From the NCBI GenBank assembly GCA_030673725.1, contig DAOVIL010000036.1, positions 1 through 6,214 on the forward strand: a DNA stretch of 6,214 nt, written 5' to 3'. A program made the translations under genes and the position numbers. The notes under the pieces were generated by a model. It made no database searches and had not been told where the DNA came from. It saw nothing but the letters and a program-made list of their open reading frames with translations. This document shows positions 1-5,263 of the stretch, one piece after another. How positions within the stretch are numbered: position 1 is the first letter of the stretch; every line of letters begins with the position of its first letter. Source of the DNA: Candidatus Aenigmatarchaeota archaeon (GTDB taxonomy: Archaea; Aenigmatarchaeota; Aenigmatarchaeia; QMZP01).

Positions 1-163
1 CGCTGGCGTTGCTCTCGTTCCCCCTCCAGCTGGCCTTGGCAACCTGGGTTATGTTCAGTTGCCCGCTAAGGCTTTCGCCAAGTGGGATGAAAACGAGGAA
101 GAACGCAGCAAAAACTACCAAAACAAGCCCAGCTACCAATTTCGGGCTGCTTTTGCCTAGCAT
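1..163 (-). CDS. Partial gene, membrane-anchored or exported protein of unknown function (N-terminus only)
   Basis: The minus strand is open from an ATG at 163-161 to the left edge (54 codons, no stop), so only the N-terminus is visible. It begins with a short basic stretch (K4, K8), followed by a strongly hydrophobic segment at about residues 9-28 (LVAGLVLVVFAAFFLVFIPL) that reads as a signal anchor or signal peptide. The residues after it are polar and include three N-glycosylation sequons (NIT 37-39, NES 49-51, NAS 52-54), which fits an extracytoplasmic domain. The start is chosen because GAGGGG lies 6 bases upstream of the ATG. A TTG directly precedes it as an alternative, and the frame is closed further upstream by TAA. 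I do not recognise the family, and too little is visible to assign a function. Membrane insertion is inferred from hydrophobicity only. Confidence 0.6.
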   Translation of the reverse strand, partial: MLGKSSPKLVAGLVLVVFAAFFLVFIPLGESLSGQLNITQVAKASWRGNESNAS

Positions 164-186
164 CAATAGCCCCTCTTCCCTCTCAG

Positions 187-208
187 AAAGCGGGTTCCCC
201 TCCGCTTT
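187..208 (-). other. Small hairpin in the leader of the leftmost gene
   Basis: AAAGCGG (187-193) and CCGCTTT (202-208) are perfect 7-base inverted repeats with an 8-base loop. Read on the minus strand, the loop carries the purine run AGGGGAAC. The hairpin lies 23 bases upstream of the ATG at 163. It falls near where transcription would begin if TTATATAA (231-238) is the TATA box, so it could sit at the very 5' end of the mRNA. A function (mRNA stabilisation or translational control) is inference. Confidence 0.3.
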
Positions 209-228
209 ATTATAGAATATAGTTGATT

Positions 229-264
229 AATTATATAAGGGAGGCTGGAAGAATGCTTTTAAGC
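229..264. promoter_or_regulatory. Divergent archaeal promoter region (TATA-like boxes)
   Basis: The 150-base gap between the leftmost gene and the CBS gene contains AATTATATAAGG. Its core TTATATAA (231-238) is self-complementary and could serve either direction. On the minus strand, a start about 26 bases beyond it falls near 208. On the plus strand, it would give a roughly 50-base leader for the CBS gene. A second AT-rich element, CTTTTAAG (257-264), is better placed for a short plus-strand leader. No regulator site could be recognised. The assignment rests on position and base composition only. Confidence 0.45.
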
Positions 265-299
265 CACCCCTTCAAGAATTAAACAATAGAAATCGAACT

Positions 300-306
300 G
301 AGGTGA
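300..306 (+). promoter_or_regulatory. Shine-Dalgarno of the CBS gene
   Basis: GAGGTGA lies 7 bases before the ATG at 314 and is a near-perfect complement of the 16S 3' end. It fixes the start of the CBS-domain protein and shows that the first gene of this operon is translated from a leadered mRNA, unlike the Tes-like gene further on. Confidence 0.75.
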
Positions 307-313
307 CTCTTTA

Positions 314-1099
314 ATGGCCAAGAGCGCATTCTTTGACATGGGTAAGCCTGCCCTGGAGACGGCATCCAGAAGCCTGCACACATGCAACAGTACAGACAGG
401 ATAGGGAAGGTCATAAACCTGATGATTGACAAACCTGCCTACAGGAGGCTGCCTGTCCTTTCAAATGGGGAGTTCCATGGCCTGGTCACCATAATGGACG
501 TCCTGGAGTTCTTGTGCAGGAAGGCCCCAATCATCACGTCAACTGTTTCAAGGATAACCGAGACCAATGTGGTGAAGTTCGATAAGGATGAAACAGTCAG
601 GGGTGCCCTGGAAACCTTCAGGAAGGAGGGCCTGGGTGGATGCCCCATACTGGACGGGAAAAGGCTTGTGGGAATGATATCAGAATGGGACTTTGCCAAG
701 AAAGTTGACAGGAAGACAGGCATAAAGGTGAGGGATGCCATGTCGCACCCTGCTGTCGTGAAGGGCCACTGGCCGGTAAGGGACGTGGCCAAGATGCTGT
801 GCTATGGGGCATTCAGGCGCATGCCTGTGGCTGAGAAGGGGATACTGATAGGGGTGGTCACCCCGCACGACATATTGTCATTCCTCCGCAAGAAGAACAG
901 GCTCGACAAGCTGCACCTGGAGAGGACGCCAATAGACAGGATACTCTCCCCAAGGCTGGTCACGATAGAGCCCAAGGCAGACATCCGGCAGGCAGTTGAG
1001 AAGATGTACAGGAACAAGGTCGGCGGCCTGCCTGTGGAGCATGACCAGGAGCTTCTGGGCATAATCACCGAAAGGGACGTCCTGGAAGTGATGGCATGA
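314..1099 (+). CDS. Four-CBS-motif protein, putative adenine-nucleotide sensor
   Basis: This 261-residue protein consists almost wholly of four CBS motifs, that is two Bateman modules: about 22-70, 75-130, 141-193 and 205-261. Each motif ends in the typical strand-turn-helix with a T/S-x-x-D signature: T59/D62, S123/D126, T183/D186 and T252/D255. In nucleotide-binding CBS proteins, those residues contact the ribose. The 'LPV/CPI/MPV/LPV' strands (45-48, 110-111, 170-171, 239-240) repeat in register. No catalytic, DNA-binding or membrane domain is fused to it, so it probably acts in trans as a cytosolic sensor of AMP, ATP, SAM or a similar ligand; the ligand is not predictable. It is the first gene of a presumed operon, and its TGA overlaps the ATG of the small Toprim gene (ATGA), implying coupled translation. 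Family assignment is firm; a role controlling the downstream Toprim genes is inference. Confidence 0.9.
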   Translation: MAKSAFFDMGKPALETASRSLHTCNSTDRIGKVINLMIDKPAYRRLPVLSNGEFHGLVTIMDVLEFLCRKAPIITSTVSRITETNVVKFDKDETVRGALETFRKEGLGGCPILDGKRLVGMISEWDFAKKVDRKTGIKVRDAMSHPAVVKGHWPVRDVAKMLCYGAFRRMPVAEKGILIGVVTPHDILSFLRKKNRLDKLHLERTPIDRILSPRLVTIEPKADIRQAVEKMYRNKVGGLPVEHDQELLGIITERDVLEVMA

Positions 1100-1587
1100 A
1101 GGATGATATAGAGCGCTTTCTTGGGATAATAGAGGAGCTTAAAGGGAAGGCTGTCGTGGTGGAGGGCAAGAAGGACCTGATAGCCTTGAGGGGCCTGGGC
1201 TTCGAGGTGATACCCATCAACAGGAGGCACCTGATAGACATAATCCCCTTCCTGGAGGGGAAGGAAGTCGTCATTTTGACTGATTTTGACCCTGAAGGCA
1301 GGCGTATATACGCAAGGCTTAAGTATTTATTGACCAAATACAAGATAAAATCAGATTCACGCTTACGAGGTAAGATTATGTCATTAAGAAAGACCAGGAT
1401 TGAAGACTTCAGGAAACTGGCAGATTCAGTCAGGGCATTGAAAAAGGAAGGTGATTATCATGGCGAAATTAGCGCCAACGTCAATAAAGTACATAATTCA
1501 CGCAACGATAAAGGCGAAAGGTGTAGTGGAAAAACCGGACGTTATTGGAGCGATTTTTGGGCAGACCGAAGGTTTGCTTGGAACTGA
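1096..1587 (+). CDS. Small Toprim-domain protein (archaeal RNase M5-like/UPF0292 type), C-terminus overlaps dnaG
   Basis: Residues 18-80 form a Toprim fold: VVVEGKKD supplies the acidic E23 (and D27), and ILTDFDPEGRR supplies D63 and D65, the metal-binding D-x-D. Residues about 85-108 (SRLRGKIMSL...TRIEDF) resemble, from memory, the C-terminal element of stand-alone archaeal Toprim proteins, which are usually about 120-135 residues. The family is related to RNase M5 and primase Toprim domains, and its physiological substrate in archaea is not settled. The ATG overlaps the CBS gene stop (ATGA). Residues from about 120 to 163 are read from the start of dnaG in a different frame and have no family-like character, so the natural end is probably near 1454. 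Adding one A to the A5 run at 1441-1445 would end the protein at the TGA 1452-1454. Either a frameshift/homopolymer error or a genuine long overlap is present. Confidence 0.8.
   Translation: MKDDIERFLGIIEELKGKAVVVEGKKDLIALRGLGFEVIPINRRHLIDIIPFLEGKEVVILTDFDPEGRRIYARLKYLLTKYKIKSDSRLRGKIMSLRKTRIEDFRKLADSVRALKKEGDYHGEISANVNKVHNSRNDKGERCSGKTGRYWSDFWADRRFAWN
1321..1373 (+). promoter_or_regulatory. Possible internal promoter ahead of dnaG
   Basis: AAGTATTTAT (1321-1330) inside the small Toprim gene matches the AAGTATTT(T)AA boxes found before the Tes-like gene and the last gene. A start about 32 bases on would fall near 1353, giving dnaG a separate leader of about 107 bases. A GAGGT (1367-1371) also precedes an in-frame internal ATG at 1378, but that ATG lies inside the conserved Toprim C-terminus, so I do not call a gene there. 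Local composition is more AT-rich than the surroundings. Weak evidence. Confidence 0.25.
1445..1454 (+). promoter_or_regulatory. Shine-Dalgarno that sets the dnaG start
   Basis: AGGAAGGTGA ends 5 bases before ATG 1460, which is good spacing for that ATG. It overlaps the alternative GTG at 1451, making GTG unlikely as the start. The site lies inside the extended frame of the upstream Toprim gene. Confidence 0.7.
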
Positions 1588-2755
1588 CCTGGATTTGAGA
1601 GAACTCCAGAGGACTGGCAGGATTGGAAGGATAGAAGTCGATGTGAAGTCTACCGGAGGAAACAGCGAGGGAGAGATAACCATACCATCTTCCCTTGATT
1701 CTGCTGAAACAGCGCTTATAGCCGCTGCAGTGGAGACAATAGAGAGGGTAGGGCCCTGCACAGCAGAGATAACCCTCAACAACGTGGAGGACGTGAGGAC
1801 CGTCAAGAGGGAGTATGTCATGGACAGGGCCAAGGGCATCCTGAAGAGCATGATGGAGAAGGGGATGACCGACAGCAATGATGCCTCTGACAAGATAAAG
1901 GAGTCTGTCAGGACAGAAGAGATAGGAAGCTACAAGGGGTCTACCTGTGGGCCGGCACTGATGGATTCTGAGGAGATAATAGTCGTGGAGGGAAGGGCTG
2001 ACGTCATAAACCTGCTCAGGTACGGTATAAAGAACACGGTTGCCGTTGGCGGGACCTCCATACCGGACGCCATAGTGGAGCTTGCAAAGGAGAAGTCTGT
2101 CACCCTCCTTGTCGACGGAGACCGGGGTGGGGAGCTGATAGCCAGGGAGTTCAAGCAGAAGGCGGACATAGACTTCGTGGCACAGGCGCCCCAGGGCAAG
2201 GAAGTGGAGGAGCTCACGCAGAAGGAGCTCTTCAAGACCATAAGGGAGAAGGTCCCTGCTTCCCAGTTCCCTGCCAGGAGAGGTACCAGGGCTCCCACAA
2301 GGGAAAGGAGCGGAAGGTACGAGAGGAAGGAGCGCCCTGAAAGGGGTGGCAGGTACGAACGGAAGGAACGGCCAGGAAGGTACAGCCGCTCTGACAGGGA
2401 CCGTCCTGACAGGAGAAGGCCCATGAGAGACGACAGGGAACCCAGGGCCCCAAGGCCGCTCAGGCTGAAGGTGGCCCAGAAGGAGCTCTTCAAGAAGACC
2501 CTGGGCGAGCTGGTGGGGACCAGGGCTGCATGCATATTCGACGACAAGGGCGAGCTGCTGGGGAAGGTGCCTATCGCAGAGCTGCCCAACACCCTGGAGA
2601 CGCTCGAGAAGCCGCACACCGTCATATTCGACGGTAAGCTGGACTTCAAGATTGGCTCTGCAGCCAAGATTAGCGGAGTGAGGTTCCTTGTCTGCATGGA
2701 CAGGGAGACCTTCTACACGCCGATAACAGTCGTCACCAAGAAAGACCTGGAGTGA
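1460..2755 (+). CDS. dnaG: Archaeal DnaG-type primase / exosome-associated protein
   Basis: This 431-residue protein starts with the hallmark archaeal DnaG N-terminus (MAKLAPTSIKYIIH, then VVEKPDVIGAIFGQTEGLLG at 22-41). A helical segment at about 80-165 is followed by the Toprim domain at about 170-245, with E177 (VVEGRADV) and D219/D221 (VDGDRGG) as the metal-binding acids. A highly basic, Arg-rich linker (about 272-338) with repeated GRYERKERP units leads to a conserved C-terminal domain (about 339-431). No bacterial zinc-binding domain is present, as expected. In archaea, DnaG is known to associate with the RNA-degrading exosome and to have primer-synthesis activity. Which one matters here cannot be told from sequence. 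ATG 1460 is preferred over GTG 1451 because of the Shine-Dalgarno position and family N-termini. The long Arg-rich linker is the unusual part and suggests added RNA/DNA contact. The gene is the last of the CBS-Toprim-dnaG operon and ends in a hairpin terminator. Confidence 0.95.
   Translation: MAKLAPTSIKYIIHATIKAKGVVEKPDVIGAIFGQTEGLLGTDLDLRELQRTGRIGRIEVDVKSTGGNSEGEITIPSSLDSAETALIAAAVETIERVGPCTAEITLNNVEDVRTVKREYVMDRAKGILKSMMEKGMTDSNDASDKIKESVRTEEIGSYKGSTCGPALMDSEEIIVVEGRADVINLLRYGIKNTVAVGGTSIPDAIVELAKEKSVTLLVDGDRGGELIAREFKQKADIDFVAQAPQGKEVEELTQKELFKTIREKVPASQFPARRGTRAPTRERSGRYERKERPERGGRYERKERPGRYSRSDRDRPDRRRPMRDDREPRAPRPLRLKVAQKELFKKTLGELVGTRAACIFDDKGELLGKVPIAELPNTLETLEKPHTVIFDGKLDFKIGSAAKISGVRFLVCMDRETFYTPITVVTKKDLE
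2219..2237 (+). repeat. 19-bp direct repeat, copy 1 (within dnaG)
   Basis: CAGAAGGAGCTCTTCAAGA here is identical to positions 2477-2495. Both copies are read in the same frame as QKELFK. This copy lies before the Arg-rich linker, at the end of the Toprim-adjacent helix. The offset of 258 bases is a multiple of three. Confidence 0.85.
2312..2407 (+). repeat. Tandem Arg-rich peptide repeats in the DnaG linker
   Basis: Residues 285-293 and 297-305 are identical nonapeptides, GRYERKERP (2312-2338 and 2348-2374). A third, diverged unit (GRYSRSDRDRP, 306-316) follows at once. The two identical copies differ at several synonymous third positions and by AGG/CGG swaps. The protein repeat has therefore been kept while the DNA drifted, or the duplication is old. 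Such RG/RGG-like disordered tracts are commonly nucleic-acid binding; that role here is inference. Confidence 0.8.
2477..2495 (+). repeat. 19-bp direct repeat, copy 2 (within dnaG)
   Basis: This is the second copy of CAGAAGGAGCTCTTCAAGA, again encoding QKELFK (residues 340-345), just after the Arg-rich linker and at the start of the C-terminal domain. Recombination with copy 1 would delete exactly 86 codons, including the whole linker, and keep the frame. Confidence 0.85.
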
Positions 2756-2792
2756 GGTTTAAGCCTCACTTCATGCATTTTTTTATTGTTTT
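2748..2792 (+). terminator. Hairpin plus T-tract terminator of dnaG, spanning both convergent stop codons
   Basis: AGTGAGG (2751-2757) pairs perfectly with CCTCACT (2764-2770) around a TTTAAG loop. On the plus-strand RNA the stem extends by a G-U pair and two more base pairs (2748-2750 with 2771-2773). A run of seven T (2778-2784) and then TTTT (2789-2792) follow, giving the U-rich tract that archaeal RNA polymerase uses to terminate. Both stop codons lie in the stem: dnaG TGA 2753-2755 and the convergent aldolase TGA (2768-2766 on the minus strand). On the minus strand the stem is weaker (an A-C mismatch at the wobble pair) and no T run follows, so termination is expected to be stronger for dnaG. 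Confidence 0.65.
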
Positions 2793-3575
2793 GTCAAAGG
2801 CAGAATTAAAGACCCTGCCATAATCCTGCTCGTTATGGTATTCGCTTGTGACCGTTATTATCCCATGGTCTGTCAGCTGCACCATGTCCTCTTTCTTCAG
2901 GGTAAGCACAGCCTCCACCGCGAGCTGTATGTTGCCGTAGCCTATGTCCCTGAAGGGCGTGGGCGTTGATGACACGCTGGAATCAGCCAGCTTGTGGCAG
3001 TGCAGTATCCCATTGACTTCGTCCAGCCAGCCCCACCTCTTGGCGTATATCATGGCATGCAGAAGCGCTTCTGATGAGGGCTTCCTGTGGCCCACTGCAT
3101 TCACCAGGAAGCTTACCATCCCCGTGGAATTGAGGAACCTGAGGACTTTCGGGAGGTTCTCCAGGGTTATCTCCTTTATGCCAGTATGCTCCCTGACATC
3201 GCCCATCATCTTCTGCCTTTCCAGGGAATGCATGGCAACAGCCAGGCAGTCGCCGAGGTTGTTTCCCATCCTTATGCTCTCGTCCCCCACGTACATCTCC
3301 ACTCCGCTCACCAGGACGATGTCCTGCGGCCTGAGTTCCTTGAATTTGCTTCCTGCCGCGGTTATGAAGAACCTGCCCCTTCTTCTGGACTCCCTGATGC
3401 TTATGTTCCCTGCATTATCAGGTGCCCATCCCAGATCGCATATCCTTTTGGCTGTCTTCCTGAAGGCATCAAACAAGCCGCAGCCTATGATATTTTCGCA
3501 GTACCTCTCATTTGGATCGGTTAGCACTGTCCTGAACCCTGGCATATTGCCCTGGCTCTCAGAAGCTGTGACCAT
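2766..3575 (-). CDS. Class II aldolase/adducin-family protein with a large insertion
   Basis: From the ATG at 3575 the protein has 269 residues. Class II aldolase hallmarks appear in order: NAGNISIR (54-61) and FITAAGSKF (70-78) for phosphate binding, KPSSE (165-169) with the likely catalytic E169, the zinc ligands H192 and H194 in ILHCHKLA, and the third zinc-type histidine H237 in LTDHGIITV. The active site thus looks intact, and a zinc-dependent retro-aldol cleavage or epimerisation of a small sugar phosphate is expected in the cytosol. The substrate cannot be named. Family members such as L-fuculose-1-phosphate aldolase are about 215 residues; this one has roughly 65 extra residues between the G75 loop and S167. 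The start is set at 3575 because the frame further upstream only mirrors the Tes-like gene, and a TATA-like box lies about 25 bases before this ATG. No Shine-Dalgarno is visible, which fits leaderless translation. Convergent with dnaG, divergent from the Tes-like gene. Confidence 0.85.
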   Translation of the reverse strand: MVTASESQGNMPGFRTVLTDPNERYCENIIGCGLFDAFRKTAKRICDLGWAPDNAGNISIRESRRRGRFFITAAGSKFKELRPQDIVLVSGVEMYVGDESIRMGNNLGDCLAVAMHSLERQKMMGDVREHTGIKEITLENLPKVLRFLNSTGMVSFLVNAVGHRKPSSEALLHAMIYAKRWGWLDEVNGILHCHKLADSSVSSTPTPFRDIGYGNIQLAVEAVLTLKKEDMVQLTDHGIITVTSEYHNEQDYGRVFNSAFDKTIKKCMK

Positions 3576-3591
3576 ATGTTTAATGTGGGGG

Positions 3592-3605
3592 AAGTATTTT
3601 AATAA
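3592..3605. promoter_or_regulatory. Shared TATA-like box between aldolase and Tes-like genes
   Basis: AAGTATTTTAATAA (3592-3605) is centred about 25 bases from both the minus-strand ATG at 3575 and the plus-strand ATG at 3624. That is the archaeal TATA-to-start distance, so transcription in either direction could begin at or next to the ATG. Neither start has a Shine-Dalgarno. A further TTTAATATAG (3610-3619) lies too close to ATG 3624 to serve it as TATA box. The whole divergent gap is only 48 bases. Confidence 0.55.
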
Positions 3606-3623
3606 CCCCTTTAATATAGTAGT

Positions 3624-5240
3624 ATGGCTGAGGAAACCCCCCAGACTGGAGGGAAAGAGACGCTCATAAACAAGACCAGCTCGCTCTGCCCTGAATGCAA
3701 GGCGATAATACCTGCAGAGGTATTCGAGAGGGACGGAAAGGTCTGGATGAGTAAGGAGTGCAAGAAGCACGGCAAATGCGAGGAGCTCTACTGGGGCGAC
3801 TACGAGATGTTCAAGAGGGCCAAGACATTTGCGCATGACGGGAAGGGGATACATAACCCCAACGTCAAGAAGGAGAAGACAGTGTGCCCGAAGGATTGCG
3901 GCTTATGCAAGCTCCACAAATCACATACAGCGCTCGCGAACATCGCAGTGACGACAAGATGCGACAGGAATTGTTGGTATTGCTTCTTCTATGCAGGCAA
4001 GCTTGGTTATGTCTACGAGCCCACAATGGGGCAGATAAGGGAAATGTGCAGCAAACTTAAGAGTGAGAAACCGGTTGCATGCAATGCTATCCAGCTTACC
4101 GGGGGTGAGCCCACTCTCAGGCCTGACATAATAGACATGATAAAGATATGCAAGGACGAGGGCTTTGACCACGTCCAGCTCAACACCAACGGTATAAGGA
4201 TTTCCCAGGACCTGGAGTTCACAAAGAATGTGAGGGTCGCTGGTGTGAACACGCTCTACCTTTCATTCGACGGATTGACAGGCAAGTCTAACATAAAGAA
4301 CCACTGGGAGATACCGGGTGTGTTTGACAACTGCAGGAAAGCAGGGATAGGTATTGTGCTTGTCCCGACGATGATAAGGAATGTCAATGTCCAGGAGGCT
4401 GGAGATATCCTGCGTTTCGGTTTTGACAACATAGATATTGTCCGCGCAGTCAACTTCCAGCCAGTCTCTCTGGTTGGCCAGATGCCAAGGGACGAAAGGA
4501 AGAAGCACAGGATAACCATCCCTGACCTGATAAAGATGCTGGAAGAGCAGACAGACAACCAGATCACAAGGGACGATTTCTATCCTGTGCCGACCATGCA
4601 GAACTTCACATCATTCGTAGAGGCGCTGACAGGGAAGGCTGAATACGACCTCTCAAGCCATTTCGCATGCGGGATGGCGACCTATGTATTCCAGGGCGAG
4701 GACGGGAAGATGCTTCCTGTCACCAGGTTCATAGACGTTGATGGGCTGATGGAATACCTGGGGGAGAAGGCAGAGGAACTGAAGGCAGGGAAGAGCAAGC
4801 TGATAATGGGACCAAAGCTCCTGTGGGGAATAAGGAAGTTCATAGACAAGGAGAAGGCACCAAAAGGGTTTGGCATAGGGAAGATAATCTACAATGCGCT
4901 TGTTAAGCACAACTACAAGGCGCTTGGCGCATTCCACTACAAGTCGCTTTTCGTGGGCATGATGCATTTCCAGGACCTTTACAATTATGACATAGAAAGG
5001 GTGAAGCGGTGCTGCATACATTACGCGATGACCGACGGAAGGATAATACCCTTCTGCGCATTCAATGTCATACCTGAATGGTACAGGGATAAAGCTCAGA
5101 AAGTACAGGGAATAGATATAGAAAACTGGGAAGCCAAAGCCGGCAGGAAGATAACCGACGATTTGTACAGAAGGGACACACAGAAACTCGAGAGCTCTGA
5201 ACTCTACAAGAAGACCTACGAAAAGTACCTGAAAAAATAA
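3624..5240 (+). CDS. tes: Tetraether lipid synthase-like radical SAM protein (Tes/MJ0619 family)
   Basis: The 538-residue protein carries the radical SAM cluster motif CDRNCWYC (C113, C117, C120), the GGEP motif (160-163) and LNTNG (186-190). An N-terminal C-x2-C (C22, C25) plus C46 and C52 could bind a rubredoxin-like metal. CPKDCGLC (C88, C92, C95) and later C349 (HFACG), C463/C464 and C478 (PFCAFN) are candidates for auxiliary Fe-S clusters. The order and spacing, and blocks such as KSHTALANI, NFQPVSLVG and MMHFQDLYNYDIERV, match what I recall of MJ0619, shown to be Tes. Tes couples the termini of two archaeal diether chains by C-C bond formation to make GDGT tetraether lipids, at or near the membrane; no membrane segment is seen here. 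The start lacks a Shine-Dalgarno and sits about 25 bases after a TATA-like box. The adjacent Cys pair 463-464 may be peculiar to this lineage. Not every MJ0619 homologue is proven Tes, so activity is inferred. Confidence 0.85.
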   Translation: MAEETPQTGGKETLINKTSSLCPECKAIIPAEVFERDGKVWMSKECKKHGKCEELYWGDYEMFKRAKTFAHDGKGIHNPNVKKEKTVCPKDCGLCKLHKSHTALANIAVTTRCDRNCWYCFFYAGKLGYVYEPTMGQIREMCSKLKSEKPVACNAIQLTGGEPTLRPDIIDMIKICKDEGFDHVQLNTNGIRISQDLEFTKNVRVAGVNTLYLSFDGLTGKSNIKNHWEIPGVFDNCRKAGIGIVLVPTMIRNVNVQEAGDILRFGFDNIDIVRAVNFQPVSLVGQMPRDERKKHRITIPDLIKMLEEQTDNQITRDDFYPVPTMQNFTSFVEALTGKAEYDLSSHFACGMATYVFQGEDGKMLPVTRFIDVDGLMEYLGEKAEELKAGKSKLIMGPKLLWGIRKFIDKEKAPKGFGIGKIIYNALVKHNYKALGAFHYKSLFVGMMHFQDLYNYDIERVKRCCIHYAMTDGRIIPFCAFNVIPEWYRDKAQKVQGIDIENWEAKAGRKITDDLYRRDTQKLESSELYKKTYEKYLKK

Positions 5241-5263
5241 CTATCCCTCCGTAACTAAAATAT

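Noticed and set aside
9..215. Plus-strand frame of 68 codons at the left edge
   Set aside because: It lies opposite the minus-strand gene, has no ribosome site, and runs into the promoter region. The minus strand shows a convincing signal-anchor N-terminus with a Shine-Dalgarno.
1451..1459. GTG at 1451 as the dnaG start
   Set aside because: It sits inside the Shine-Dalgarno of ATG 1460. MAKLAPT matches the usual archaeal DnaG N-terminus.
1378..1587. Separate 69-residue gene starting at 1378
   Set aside because: The first part is in frame with, and continues, the conserved C-terminal element of the small Toprim protein. The rest is dnaG read in another frame.
1481..2617. 378-codon minus-strand frame opposite dnaG
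   Set aside because: It mirrors dnaG codon structure and shows no recognisable domain or ribosome site. Long antisense frames are expected in GC-balanced genes with strong codon bias.
2944..3669. Plus-strand frames of 241 and 145 codons opposite the aldolase
   Set aside because: No domains and no ribosome site. The minus strand has complete class II aldolase motifs.
3576..3854. N-terminal extension of the aldolase to 3854
   Set aside because: The extra 93 residues are antisense to the Tes-like N-terminus, which holds conserved Cys motifs. The family-like sequence and the TATA distance favour ATG 3575.
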